Shown here piece after piece: positions 6,234 through 14,046 of a stretch of 19,257 bases of DNA (position 1 is the stretch's first letter; each line of letters starts with the position of its first letter). The stretch is from CAYPHA01 sp964410215 (GTDB lineage Bacteria > Calditrichota > Calditrichia > Calditrichales > CAYPHA01), in assembly GCA_964410215.1 (NCBI GenBank), contig CAYPHA010000080.1, positions 1-19,257 on the forward strand. Reading direction: 5' to 3'. The notes beneath the pieces are model-generated. The model ran no database searches, was not told the origin of the DNA, and saw nothing but the letters and a program-made list of their open reading frames with translations. Made by a program: the position numbers and the translations under genes.

Positions 6234-7610
6234 TTGAAACAGCAGAAAAAATCAAATAAGAGCCGCATGAAGGGCATTCTGATACTATCAGCCCTGGTCA
6301 TCATTATTTTAGGATTACCGCTGGGTTTCCTGGAATACCAGTCTATTAAGACCGGTAAAACCTGGCAGCAGATCATCGAGAAACTTGTGGTAGAATCCGA
6401 GGAGATAGAGAATTTTGCGGAAGCGGTGCACGGTGAAAAAATCGATTTTCTGAGTCCCCGGCATATCGGGACCAAATCGGCCGGCTATCCCCAGATATCC
6501 CATCTGCAGCTTGTTGATCTGGATCAGGATGGCCTCCTGGATGTCGTTATCTGCGATGTACTTGGAAATAAAATATCATGGATCCGTCAGCATCCGATGG
6601 ATACATTTACCGAGATAACCTGCTCAGAAAACATCATGGCCCCCAGCCATATTCAGGCCATAGATTTTGACAGCGACGGGGATTTGGACCTCATAGTATC
6701 CTTACTGGGTATGTTGTTTCCGAATAACGACAAAATCGGCTCCATCGTTATACTTGAAAATGATGGTAGCACGAATTTTATCCGGCATGTAATTGTGGAA
6801 AACATCGCCCGTGTTTCTGATGTCCGGGCAGGTGATCTGGATGGGGATGGCGACATGGATCTGGCCGCCGTCCAGTTCGGTTATGATGACGGAGAGACGC
6901 GCTGGCTTGAGAATAAAGGCAACTGGCAGTTTACTTCTCACATTCTTCAAACCTTATCCGGAGGTATAAATTGTGAGCTGGTGGATATCGATAACGACTC
7001 TGATCTCGATATTATTACGCTGATCAGCCAGGAATGGGAAGAGACATATTTATATATCAACGATGGAAAAGGTAACTTCGACGCCCGGCTGATTTACGGC
7101 GTAAGTAACGATGATTTCGGTTCCAGCGGGATTTATTTAAGCGATATTGACCAGGACGGCGATCAGGACATCTTATACACGAACGGCGATGCCTTTGATT
7201 ACATTCCGCCGAGGCCGCGTCCCTGGCATGGCGTCAACTGGCTGGAAAATAAGGGAAACTATACATTTGAATTCCATCGTATTGCAACCTTTGGCGGCGC
7301 CTATAACGCACGTCCGCTGGATGTCGATAGTGACGGCGATCTGGACATTTTTGTGGTCAGCAGTTTTAATCTCTGGGAAGATCCGCAGAAGCAGAGTTTT
7401 ATCTGGCTGGAGAATGATGGAAACATGAGTTTTATCCGTCACGATATTACAAATAATCCAACCCATATACTGCCACTGGAGCTGGGTGATTTCAATCAGG
7501 ATGGCCGGGTCGACATGGTTACCGGCGGGATGCATGTCTATCCGCCATTTGACCGGGTTGCCAGGATCGTGCTCTGGACCAATAACTGGCCGGGGGATAA
7601 CGATCAATAA
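6234..7610 (+). CDS. Membrane-anchored FG-GAP/VCBS repeat propeller protein
   Basis: 458 residues. A Lys/Arg-rich N-terminus (KQQKKSNKSRMK) and one helix (about 14-33) predict an N-in anchor with the rest outside the cytoplasmic membrane. Seven regularly spaced Asp-rich motifs of the DxDxDGDxD type begin at residues 95, 144, 201, 251, 304, 363 and 419. They are typical of FG-GAP/VCBS repeats, where they bind Ca2+ in loops of integrin-like propellers. Seven motifs fit one complete seven-bladed propeller. The phrase WLEN recurs after several motifs. It starts 28 bases after the upstream gene, at a TTG with a good Shine-Dalgarno. Such propellers are usually interaction or ligand-binding scaffolds. 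No catalytic motif and no haem motif (CxxCH) is present. Function is not established. Confidence 0.85.
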   Translation: MKQQKKSNKSRMKGILILSALVIIILGLPLGFLEYQSIKTGKTWQQIIEKLVVESEEIENFAEAVHGEKIDFLSPRHIGTKSAGYPQISHLQLVDLDQDGLLDVVICDVLGNKISWIRQHPMDTFTEITCSENIMAPSHIQAIDFDSDGDLDLIVSLLGMLFPNNDKIGSIVILENDGSTNFIRHVIVENIARVSDVRAGDLDGDGDMDLAAVQFGYDDGETRWLENKGNWQFTSHILQTLSGGINCELVDIDNDSDLDIITLISQEWEETYLYINDGKGNFDARLIYGVSNDDFGSSGIYLSDIDQDGDQDILYTNGDAFDYIPPRPRPWHGVNWLENKGNYTFEFHRIATFGGAYNARPLDVDSDGDLDIFVVSSFNLWEDPQKQSFIWLENDGNMSFIRHDITNNPTHILPLELGDFNQDGRVDMVTGGMHVYPPFDRVARIVLWTNNWPGDNDQ

Positions 7611-7644
7611 CAAGGAACCAATCATATAGCACGGGCCTTTTTTT

Positions 7645-9519
7645 GTGAAGAAAAAAAGTGCGGAAAAACAGAACATCGGGAAAAATATAAAGAAATTCAG
7701 AGCTTTAATACTTTCATCCATTGCAATTGTTACTGTCATCCTGATGATTTGGGTGGTATATCCTTTATATTCCAACTGGAAAAGCCGACTCTATATACCA
7801 GACCTGCCGGACATTTCAGGGCAGTCAGAAATACTTAAAAATTACTTAGGCAGTATGCACAGGAAGGCCTTGGATAATCCTCAATCGGACCGTATTGTCG
7901 GACGATTAGGAATGGCTTTTCACGCCAATTTTTTTTACAAGGAAGCGGAACGGTGTTATCTGCGGGCAACGCAATTAAATGACAGGCAATGGCGCTGGTA
8001 TTATTACATAGCCCTTCTCAGAGAAGAAACGGGCGATGCCGGGAATACTATCAGTAATCTGGAAAACGTACTCGAGCGAAACGAGCACATTCCCATGGCC
8101 TGGTATCGTCTTGGTAATGCCCTGTTCAAGAAGAATCAATACAGTGAGGCCTCCCGCGCATTTAACCGGGTTCTTGAGAAAGACTCATTTACGTTTACCT
8201 CCGACCAGGGAAACGAACTATCCAACAGGGGTGCCTTTCCTTTAAGAGCCTACGCCCTTTTAAATCTTAATCGTATAGCCATCTACCAAAACGACTTAAA
8301 AAAAGCACAAAATGGATTGTTCGATCTGATAAAAAAATATCCCACATTTGGGCCGGCATACCAGCTTTTGAGTGATGTCCATTACAGGCTGGGTGAAGAG
8401 GATAAAGGCCGGCTCTACGCTGTGCAGGCGGCTGATTTTATGAATTTTATTCCGCCCGCCGATGTCATCTATGATGATCTTCTTTATTATTCACGCAGCA
8501 CAGAATTTATTATGAAACAAATTGACATTGCCAGGAAAAGCCGGAACATTGAATGGGCTGTTGCGCTGAATCGTCATATTTTTGAATATGACCCCTATGA
8601 AAAACTGGCCCTTTCAAATTTACTGGAAATCATGGTCCTCTCAAACCAGACAGAAGGTCTGAATTCACTGGTTACTATCTTTATCAAACTGTTCAACGAT
8701 GATGGATACGGACTTTTAAAAATGTCACGGTTCCTGATTTACCACAGGCAGTATCATTATGCCCTGGAATTAATCAGGCATCTTGTTTCCATCGATCCGG
8801 AATCCATGGAAGCGCACATAGAATTTATAAAAATACTGGGCCATCTGGGCGATTATACGGAAGCTGAAAAATACTGCAGGACCATGATAATGAAGCACCC
8901 CGGCAATACATCCCTGCGATTTGAACTGGCCCGTATCTTATTGCAGCAGGGAAAATTCAGTCAGTCAGGAGACCAGCTTGCGGCAGCAAGAAAGCTGGAG
9001 CCGGATAACAGTGAAGGACTGCTCATTTTCGCAAGACTTCACAGAAAACAAAATAATGTCATGAAGGCCCTGGATTATTACACACAATATCTGGAAAGAA
9101 ACAGTTCGGATCATTCCGTCAATGTGGAACTGGGAAATTATCTTATTGATTTGAGAAAGTGGAAACGTGCACTGCGGCATTTTGAGAAGGCTTTATCACA
9201 ATCGCCCAATCATGTCGACTATATAGAACGTTACGCCTGGATCCTCGCAGCCTGCCCGGATCCTCATATACGAAATGCTCAACGGGCTTTAGGATTCGCT
9301 GAAAGACTCTCGGCCATTCAGAAGAATTCAGTGGAACAAATAATACGGTCTGCAATGACCATTTCCGTGGCTTATGCCGGGATCGGACAATTTGACAATG
9401 GGTTAGCTGTTCTTATGAAATATAAAGAAGCGGTTGAATCAACCGACCAGAAAAACACGAAACTGAAGTTTCAGCAATTACAGCTATTATTCGAGTCCCA
9501 TACCCCCTACCTGTTATAG
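7645..9519 (+). CDS. Membrane-anchored tetratricopeptide-repeat protein
   Basis: 624 residues. A basic N-terminus and a single helix (about 19-40) predict an N-in anchor with TPR repeats outside. TPR-like helix pairs can be followed at about 84-150, 151-184, 202-266 and 388-520. Near the C-terminus is YAWILAACPDPHIRNAQRAL (530-549), a capping motif that recurs in TPR proteins of Planctomycetes- and FCB-type bacteria. No CxxCH haem site or enzymatic domain is visible. The start is GTG at 7645, since an in-frame TAG at 7627 leaves no earlier start; the Shine-Dalgarno is poor. It begins 34 bases after the propeller gene and closes the cluster. It converges on the IPT lipoprotein gene (gap 66 bases), where only a weak 5-bp dyad (CAGTA/TACTG, 9533-9547) is seen and no convincing terminator. 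Likely role: scaffold for the cupredoxin/iron-sulfur protein. Confidence 0.85.
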   Translation: MKKKSAEKQNIGKNIKKFRALILSSIAIVTVILMIWVVYPLYSNWKSRLYIPDLPDISGQSEILKNYLGSMHRKALDNPQSDRIVGRLGMAFHANFFYKEAERCYLRATQLNDRQWRWYYYIALLREETGDAGNTISNLENVLERNEHIPMAWYRLGNALFKKNQYSEASRAFNRVLEKDSFTFTSDQGNELSNRGAFPLRAYALLNLNRIAIYQNDLKKAQNGLFDLIKKYPTFGPAYQLLSDVHYRLGEEDKGRLYAVQAADFMNFIPPADVIYDDLLYYSRSTEFIMKQIDIARKSRNIEWAVALNRHIFEYDPYEKLALSNLLEIMVLSNQTEGLNSLVTIFIKLFNDDGYGLLKMSRFLIYHRQYHYALELIRHLVSIDPESMEAHIEFIKILGHLGDYTEAEKYCRTMIMKHPGNTSLRFELARILLQQGKFSQSGDQLAAARKLEPDNSEGLLIFARLHRKQNNVMKALDYYTQYLERNSSDHSVNVELGNYLIDLRKWKRALRHFEKALSQSPNHVDYIERYAWILAACPDPHIRNAQRALGFAERLSAIQKNSVEQIIRSAMTISVAYAGIGQFDNGLAVLMKYKEAVESTDQKNTKLKFQQLQLLFESHTPYLL

Positions 9520-9585
9520 TAATAGCTGTAATCAGTAGTCAATACTGCTCCCGTTTTCTCATCTGACTCCTTGCCGGAAATACAT

Positions 9586-10824
9586 TTATTGGCGACCGTA
9601 ATAAGGCGCTCCCTTACTTTCCGTAAGGATTTTATAAATCGTAAAGGTTTCCAGATCCGATGTCCTGCGGTTCTGATAAATATAGTGCCCATTGCCGTAT
9701 ACGATCTGTGATACGGAAAACAACAGCATTCTCGGATAGAGTACCTGTGCGGAACCATCCGGGGAAATCGTAATAATCGGGTTTTCTGTATTATTGGTTC
9801 CGACGAATATCGTTCCGTTTTCATCTAGCGTGATGGATTTTATGGTCGAAGTGGCATGATCTCCCGCATTATTCCAATCAAAAACAGAGGTTATTTCTCC
9901 CAGATCTCCTTCGGATGAAGTTATATCAGCCTTGAAAACACCGCGTTCCGGAAAGGAAGTATTGGAACCGGAATAGGCTGCCGCAATATATACGGCGCCG
10001 TCGTACACCTTAAGCGAGTAGACAACAAAATCGTCAAAATCACCTACCTTTCGCGCCTCTGAAGCATCCGCATCGGTAACAATGATCCCCTTTCTGTTTC
10101 CTGCCGTATATATGTTATGGTTCTGATCGAAGTCAAAAAAACTGACGCGTTCCGGTAATTTCGTAAATACTTCCGTGGTTCCTTCATCAATCTTAAACCT
10201 GTAGAATGTGTCAAAACTATAGAGCATATAAAGATAGCCGTTTGGTCCCGCTTTCATATCGGTAAGGAGCGGTACCGGTACCGTACCGATTTCGACAGTT
10301 GAACCGTCAGCCAGGAATTTGTGGATAACGCCGGAACTTGACTGTCTTACAAATGCATAAATATTTTCATCGGCATCGACGGCAATGGCGTAATAATCAT
10401 CAGTCGTTCCTTTCTTGCCAACGCCCTCTTTAATGTTTCTCAACTGATAGGGTGCATATTCCGCGATCTGGTAGGCACCCGGTACAATGACTTTTATAGT
10501 CATCGAATCACCGGCTGTCGGTGTGGCTTTAACGGTGATTTCCGTACTGGAAGCAGACAATACGTGTGCCTTCTCAGTGCCGATATAGACTGTATTTCCA
10601 TTTACACTGTCCATGCTCGCGGCAAAGTTTTCACCGGTTATCGTAATTTCCGACAAGGAAACGAGGGCATACTCCTCGGGTTCCACGTGTGTGATTACCG
10701 GTGCCGGTTCGCCCGACTTATCAGGATCAAATACAGTCGGTATCGTATCCTGTTCACAGGCAAGACAGGCGAACAGCAGGAATACGATACAGATGATAAT
10801 TATTGTTTTCATCGGAACATGCAT
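9586..10824 (-). CDS. Lipoprotein with IPT/TIG domain and beta-propeller-like region
   Basis: 412 residues. The N-terminus is a lipoprotein signal (hydrophobic stretch 8-19, then FACLACEQ); the lipidated Cys is C20 or C23. Residues 41-129 form an IPT/TIG immunoglobulin-like domain (PVITHVEPEEYALVSLSEITITGENF). The rest (about 135-400) has repeated strand patterns such as YAIAVDADENIYAF, FDFDQNHNIYTAGN and ITLDENGTIFVGTNN, typical of NHL/SMP30-like propellers. The ATG start is supported by GGAG 9 bases upstream; the internal Met5 lacks such a site. It is last in the four-gene operon, 37 bases after the PorV-like gene. TIG-bearing surface lipoproteins next to TonB receptors often bind the imported ligand, so it is a plausible substitute for a SusE/F- or SusD-type binding protein. 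Confidence 0.85.
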   Translation of the reverse strand: MHVPMKTIIIICIVFLLFACLACEQDTIPTVFDPDKSGEPAPVITHVEPEEYALVSLSEITITGENFAASMDSVNGNTVYIGTEKAHVLSASSTEITVKATPTAGDSMTIKVIVPGAYQIAEYAPYQLRNIKEGVGKKGTTDDYYAIAVDADENIYAFVRQSSSGVIHKFLADGSTVEIGTVPVPLLTDMKAGPNGYLYMLYSFDTFYRFKIDEGTTEVFTKLPERVSFFDFDQNHNIYTAGNRKGIIVTDADASEARKVGDFDDFVVYSLKVYDGAVYIAAAYSGSNTSFPERGVFKADITSSEGDLGEITSVFDWNNAGDHATSTIKSITLDENGTIFVGTNNTENPIITISPDGSAQVLYPRMLLFSVSQIVYGNGHYIYQNRRTSDLETFTIYKILTESKGAPYYGRQ

Positions 10825-10861
10825 GATTTAAATCTCCAGTATAATATATCGCTTTCAATAC

Positions 10862-11857
10862 TTAATAAGACAATCGCGCAGTAAGACGGGAAACATTCCC
10901 GAAAATTTCAAATGGAGTGTAGGAATAGTCCACGGCAAAGCCCATAAGAGAAACACCGGTACCAAAACTCATTCCATACTCATCATTACCGGAAATATAA
11001 CCGCTGCGCAGGAAGAATTTATCTAGGAATGAATATTCCAGGCCGACACCCAGTTGTGGTGCATAGGAACGGGCATCGAGGGTTTCAACGGACATGATCA
11101 GGGCATGCTCATCCTGGAATGATTCGGCAAAATCCATCAGATCCATGGCGACTCCGAATGAAAAAGTAAGGGGCAGCTCGAAGCTTTCCTTGGCATATCG
11201 TGCTTCCTGAGAGAAATTGCGGACGGAAAAACCAAATACCACACTTCCGAAACCTGTTTTATACAGCGTTCCAAAATCATATGCCAGCAGCTTCAGTTCA
11301 TTTTCCACATCAGCCGTCGTGGAGTCGGTTGCAGGTATAATGCTTTCACCAAGGTTCTGTCCCACATATTTCACCTGCCCGCCGACGGAGAAATTCTGGT
11401 TCAGCATTTTGGAATAACCCAGGCCGGCGGCAAAGGCAGTCGGCGAAATGGTTCCCACATCTTCATACCCCTTTTCACTGGTAGAAACCACCGTATGTTG
11501 CACCTCTCCGTAATCCACCATCTGCAAACTGACCCCAAAAACACCCCAGTCCCCCTGTCCCGGCCGGAATGAGAGGCTGGCGTTATTATGACTGATATCC
11601 GCAATCCATTTATTCAGGCTGAACGTAACATCGACGAGGTTTTCCGAAAATCCCATGGTCGCCGGATTAAAAAACAGGGCATTTGAATTAAATTCCCGGC
11701 TGGTTACCATACCGCCGAGACCGGCGGCCCGGGCATCAGAAATGACACTCAGGAACTGCATGCCTGTCTGTGCCAGTTTATCCTGTCCCAGGATACCTGA
11801 AAACGGTATAAGGACGAACACGAACACGATGAATATTATTTTACTGATAGCTTTCAT
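10862..11857 (-). CDS. PorV/PorQ family outer-membrane beta-barrel protein
   Basis: 331 residues, with a signal peptide ending near GILGQ (about 20-25). The mature start, TGMQFLSVISDARAAGLGGMVTS, with NALFFNPATMGF further on, is the signature opening of the PorV/PorQ (UPF0164-like) family, a FadL-type barrel. The rest alternates short amphipathic strands to a C-terminal SRLTARLSY. In Bacteroidota, PorV is a type IX secretion component that receives cargo with C-terminal sorting domains; many FCB genomes have extra paralogues of unknown role beside TonB receptors. The Shine-Dalgarno GGAG lies 8 bases before the ATG. It is third in the operon, 37 bases after a gene whose product has a sorting-like C-terminus, which hints at a functional pair. 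Confidence 0.88.
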   Translation of the reverse strand: MKAISKIIFIVFVFVLIPFSGILGQDKLAQTGMQFLSVISDARAAGLGGMVTSREFNSNALFFNPATMGFSENLVDVTFSLNKWIADISHNNASLSFRPGQGDWGVFGVSLQMVDYGEVQHTVVSTSEKGYEDVGTISPTAFAAGLGYSKMLNQNFSVGGQVKYVGQNLGESIIPATDSTTADVENELKLLAYDFGTLYKTGFGSVVFGFSVRNFSQEARYAKESFELPLTFSFGVAMDLMDFAESFQDEHALIMSVETLDARSYAPQLGVGLEYSFLDKFFLRSGYISGNDEYGMSFGTGVSLMGFAVDYSYTPFEIFGNVSRLTARLSY

Positions 11858-11894
11858 TATACTTCTCCGGCAATGAATTGGCCTGTATAAAAGG

Positions 11895-14015
11895 TCATCT
11901 GATTACAATTAATTTGCGAAACGCGGTTTCACCTTTCTTTATCGCAAGCTCCCCGGTATCCCGGTCATACACGTCACTGGTCACTTCAAAATGAACGATG
12001 TATACACCGCTGACCACGACCTGATTGGATTCCGTCAGCGAATTCCATAACTCATCGCTGCTGCCGTCATTATGAATAATCGTTTTGATCAGGTCACCCC
12101 GTTCCGTAAATATCCTGATAAGACATTCCCCCGGAAGCCCGTAGAAGGCAATGCGGTCGCTGGCTCCAGGGGTTAATCCAAACTGCAGGCTGCGTGAACG
12201 GATATCATAGGGATTCGGAACAATCCTGATTTTAGACAGATCGGATTCAGCGGGACGTCGTAGGTATGCCGGGACATTTGTCATCGTAAAAAATTTGCTG
12301 CTTGCCAGCGGCACACCAGGAGTAATATCGTTGGCAGAACCGTCATCGATACTTTGAACATAATAGTAATAATCGAACCCACGGGCTGCTGTTACATCAT
12401 TAAATTCATTTGTCAGGTCATTTAGTCCACACTCAAAAATTTTTGTATAAAAAGTATCCGGTTTACCGATTGCACGGTACAAACGATATCCCGCAAAATT
12501 TGGATGGGATTCTGCGTTGTCAGACCACGTTAAATTGATCCGGTCCCCGCCTGATTTCACTTCAAACACTTCAGGGGCTGGCGGTGGTTGTGGAATATTA
12601 ATGCCATTCTGATAATTAGCAAGCGCTCTTCTGAACGTCTCCAACAGCGAATCTTCACCTGTCATCACCCAGGCATCTTTATAGACATCCGGATCAGACA
12701 CGTTGGAACCATCGGGCATTTCGAATGTACTCAACTGCCCCTTCAACCCCTTAATCCAGTTCAGCCCGACTTCATCGGCCTTTTCTCTGCTTATTCCGGC
12801 AACAGCTTCGGCAAGAACAATGGTGACACTGTCTCCCGGCTCGAGCGTATAGGGTCCGAAGCCCTGCCCCTGTGAATAGCCGCCGGGATCGTCTCCAAAT
12901 AGATCGGCAAAGTCATCCCCTACTTTTTCGGCATGGGTGGGTATCTCATGTCCACTGGTCATTTTATTATATTTCGAGGACATGGATTGCAAAAAGAACT
13001 GGTCGCTTCCGTACTGCTCGTTATCGGATCCAATGGAGATGGTGGTACGTGGCTGATCGAGATCGTCACTTTTATCCGCAGGGCCTTTATCTGCGTGAAG
13101 GGTTACGACTCCGACAAACTGCCGGGCTGCCATGCGGCCGTCGCCATTGCGATTGTTATAATAGGGGCATCCCAGGGAAGCATAATCCGCTTCGGAATGT
13201 TTTCCCATCCATGTATAGTGGGCGCGCATTTCAAAATCCGGGGCCGTGGGATCCTGTCCGATCTGATGATTCATGGCATTTCTGCCCCATGCGATATTCT
13301 GATCAGGTGCCCAGGTCCCCCCTACCGCCCGTGCTTCTTTACCGAAACCGTAACGGTACTGAAAGAAGAAATAGAGGTCCGTCAGCGTTTGCGGATCGCT
13401 GTTACCTTTATCATCAACGATACCCGTATTTTTAAACGTATATTCATAGATAAAATAATTATCGTGGTTCTGCTGGCTGAAGGCCATTAGTTTCCGTGTA
13501 TAACTGAGGCCGATATAGGTATCAAGGGTATTATAAATGATCCGGTCCGCTGGTATAGTTTCATCAACTTCATCAACAATATCATTTAACTGGTTATCCG
13601 TGGCAAAGAAGCCATCGACAATAACGGTGGGTGCATTGAAGCGCCCTTTCATATAAAATTCAACCGGTATAATTTCTGTCGCAGGATTGGCGATTCGTGT
13701 ACCGACGCTGATCACTTTATAGGGAAGCGTCGCTTCCAGGGTTCTGTCATAATAATTCGTCGCTCCGATCCACAGTCCCTTTGCCGCCTGTTGATCGGAA
13801 TAAGCGAAGTGGGCATCCCATCGCAATCCATCCAATTGATCACTGATCCGGCCGATTTCAATTTCAGAACCGAAACTGGAAAACCAGCTGTGCAGGGAAC
13901 CGACTCTGAGCCATTTGATTTCCTGGATCTGTGCGTTTACAGAACCGGTTCCGGCGATGGCGAGCATCATACAAGCAATTAGAAGTTGTACAAAACGTTT
14001 ATTCTGCTTTCTCAT
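11895..14015 (-). CDS. Secreted FN3-domain protein with FlgD/T9SS-like C-terminal domain
   Basis: 706 residues from the ATG at 14015. A signal peptide precedes the likely cleavage at VNA-Q (about 28-29). Residues 30-470 are a long domain that I do not recognise; it is common in FCB secreted proteins and shows no glycoside-hydrolase motif. A fibronectin type III domain follows at about 476-576 (PPAPEVFEVKSGGDRINLTWSDN). The C-terminus (about 593-706) begins KIRIVPNPYD and ends GETAFRKLIVIR, with a bent-strand pattern like FlgD Ig-like and type IX sorting domains (VSGVYIVHFEV). I prefer Met5 over the ATG at 14027 because AGGA lies 5 bases before it, whereas the first Met has no site. Second gene of the operon, 31 bases after the TonB receptor. 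Probably a cell-surface partner of that receptor. Confidence 0.82.
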   Translation of the reverse strand: MRKQNKRFVQLLIACMMLAIAGTGSVNAQIQEIKWLRVGSLHSWFSSFGSEIEIGRISDQLDGLRWDAHFAYSDQQAAKGLWIGATNYYDRTLEATLPYKVISVGTRIANPATEIIPVEFYMKGRFNAPTVIVDGFFATDNQLNDIVDEVDETIPADRIIYNTLDTYIGLSYTRKLMAFSQQNHDNYFIYEYTFKNTGIVDDKGNSDPQTLTDLYFFFQYRYGFGKEARAVGGTWAPDQNIAWGRNAMNHQIGQDPTAPDFEMRAHYTWMGKHSEADYASLGCPYYNNRNGDGRMAARQFVGVVTLHADKGPADKSDDLDQPRTTISIGSDNEQYGSDQFFLQSMSSKYNKMTSGHEIPTHAEKVGDDFADLFGDDPGGYSQGQGFGPYTLEPGDSVTIVLAEAVAGISREKADEVGLNWIKGLKGQLSTFEMPDGSNVSDPDVYKDAWVMTGEDSLLETFRRALANYQNGINIPQPPPAPEVFEVKSGGDRINLTWSDNAESHPNFAGYRLYRAIGKPDTFYTKIFECGLNDLTNEFNDVTAARGFDYYYYVQSIDDGSANDITPGVPLASSKFFTMTNVPAYLRRPAESDLSKIRIVPNPYDIRSRSLQFGLTPGASDRIAFYGLPGECLIRIFTERGDLIKTIIHNDGSSDELWNSLTESNQVVVSGVYIVHFEVTSDVYDRDTGELAIKKGETAFRKLIVIR

Positions 14016-14020
14016 CTCAT

Positions 14021-14024
14021 TCCT
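14021..14024 (-). promoter_or_regulatory. Shine-Dalgarno deciding the FN3-protein start
   Basis: AGGA on the minus strand with a 5-base gap to ATG 14015. It lies inside the first codons of the longer alternative frame (ATG 14027). Confidence 0.45.
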
Positions 14025-14046
14025 CATCGGATAAAAAACCGTTTTC

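Noticed and set aside
7631..7644. GGGCC plus seven T as a terminator before the TPR gene
   Set aside because: The only complementary GGCC lies about 50 bases upstream inside the propeller gene, too far for a convincing intrinsic terminator, and the genes otherwise look co-transcribed.
7173..7775. 200-codon minus-strand frame over the junction of the propeller and TPR genes
   Set aside because: It is antisense to two strongly supported genes and shows no recognisable domain; the Asp-rich repeats create open antisense frames.
7645..9519. TPR protein as a multihaem or haem-binding protein
   Set aside because: No CxxCH motif exists in the sequence; the CPDPH near the C-terminus is the common TPR capping motif and not a haem site.
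9520..9585. Bidirectional terminator between the converging operons
   Set aside because: Only a 5-bp dyad (CAGTA/TACTG) is present, without a GC-rich stem or T run on either strand.
12872..13490. Two open frames of about 185 codons on the plus strand opposite the FN3-protein gene
   Set aside because: They overlap each other and a well-supported secreted-protein gene, have no family resemblance or signal, and are antisense shadows.
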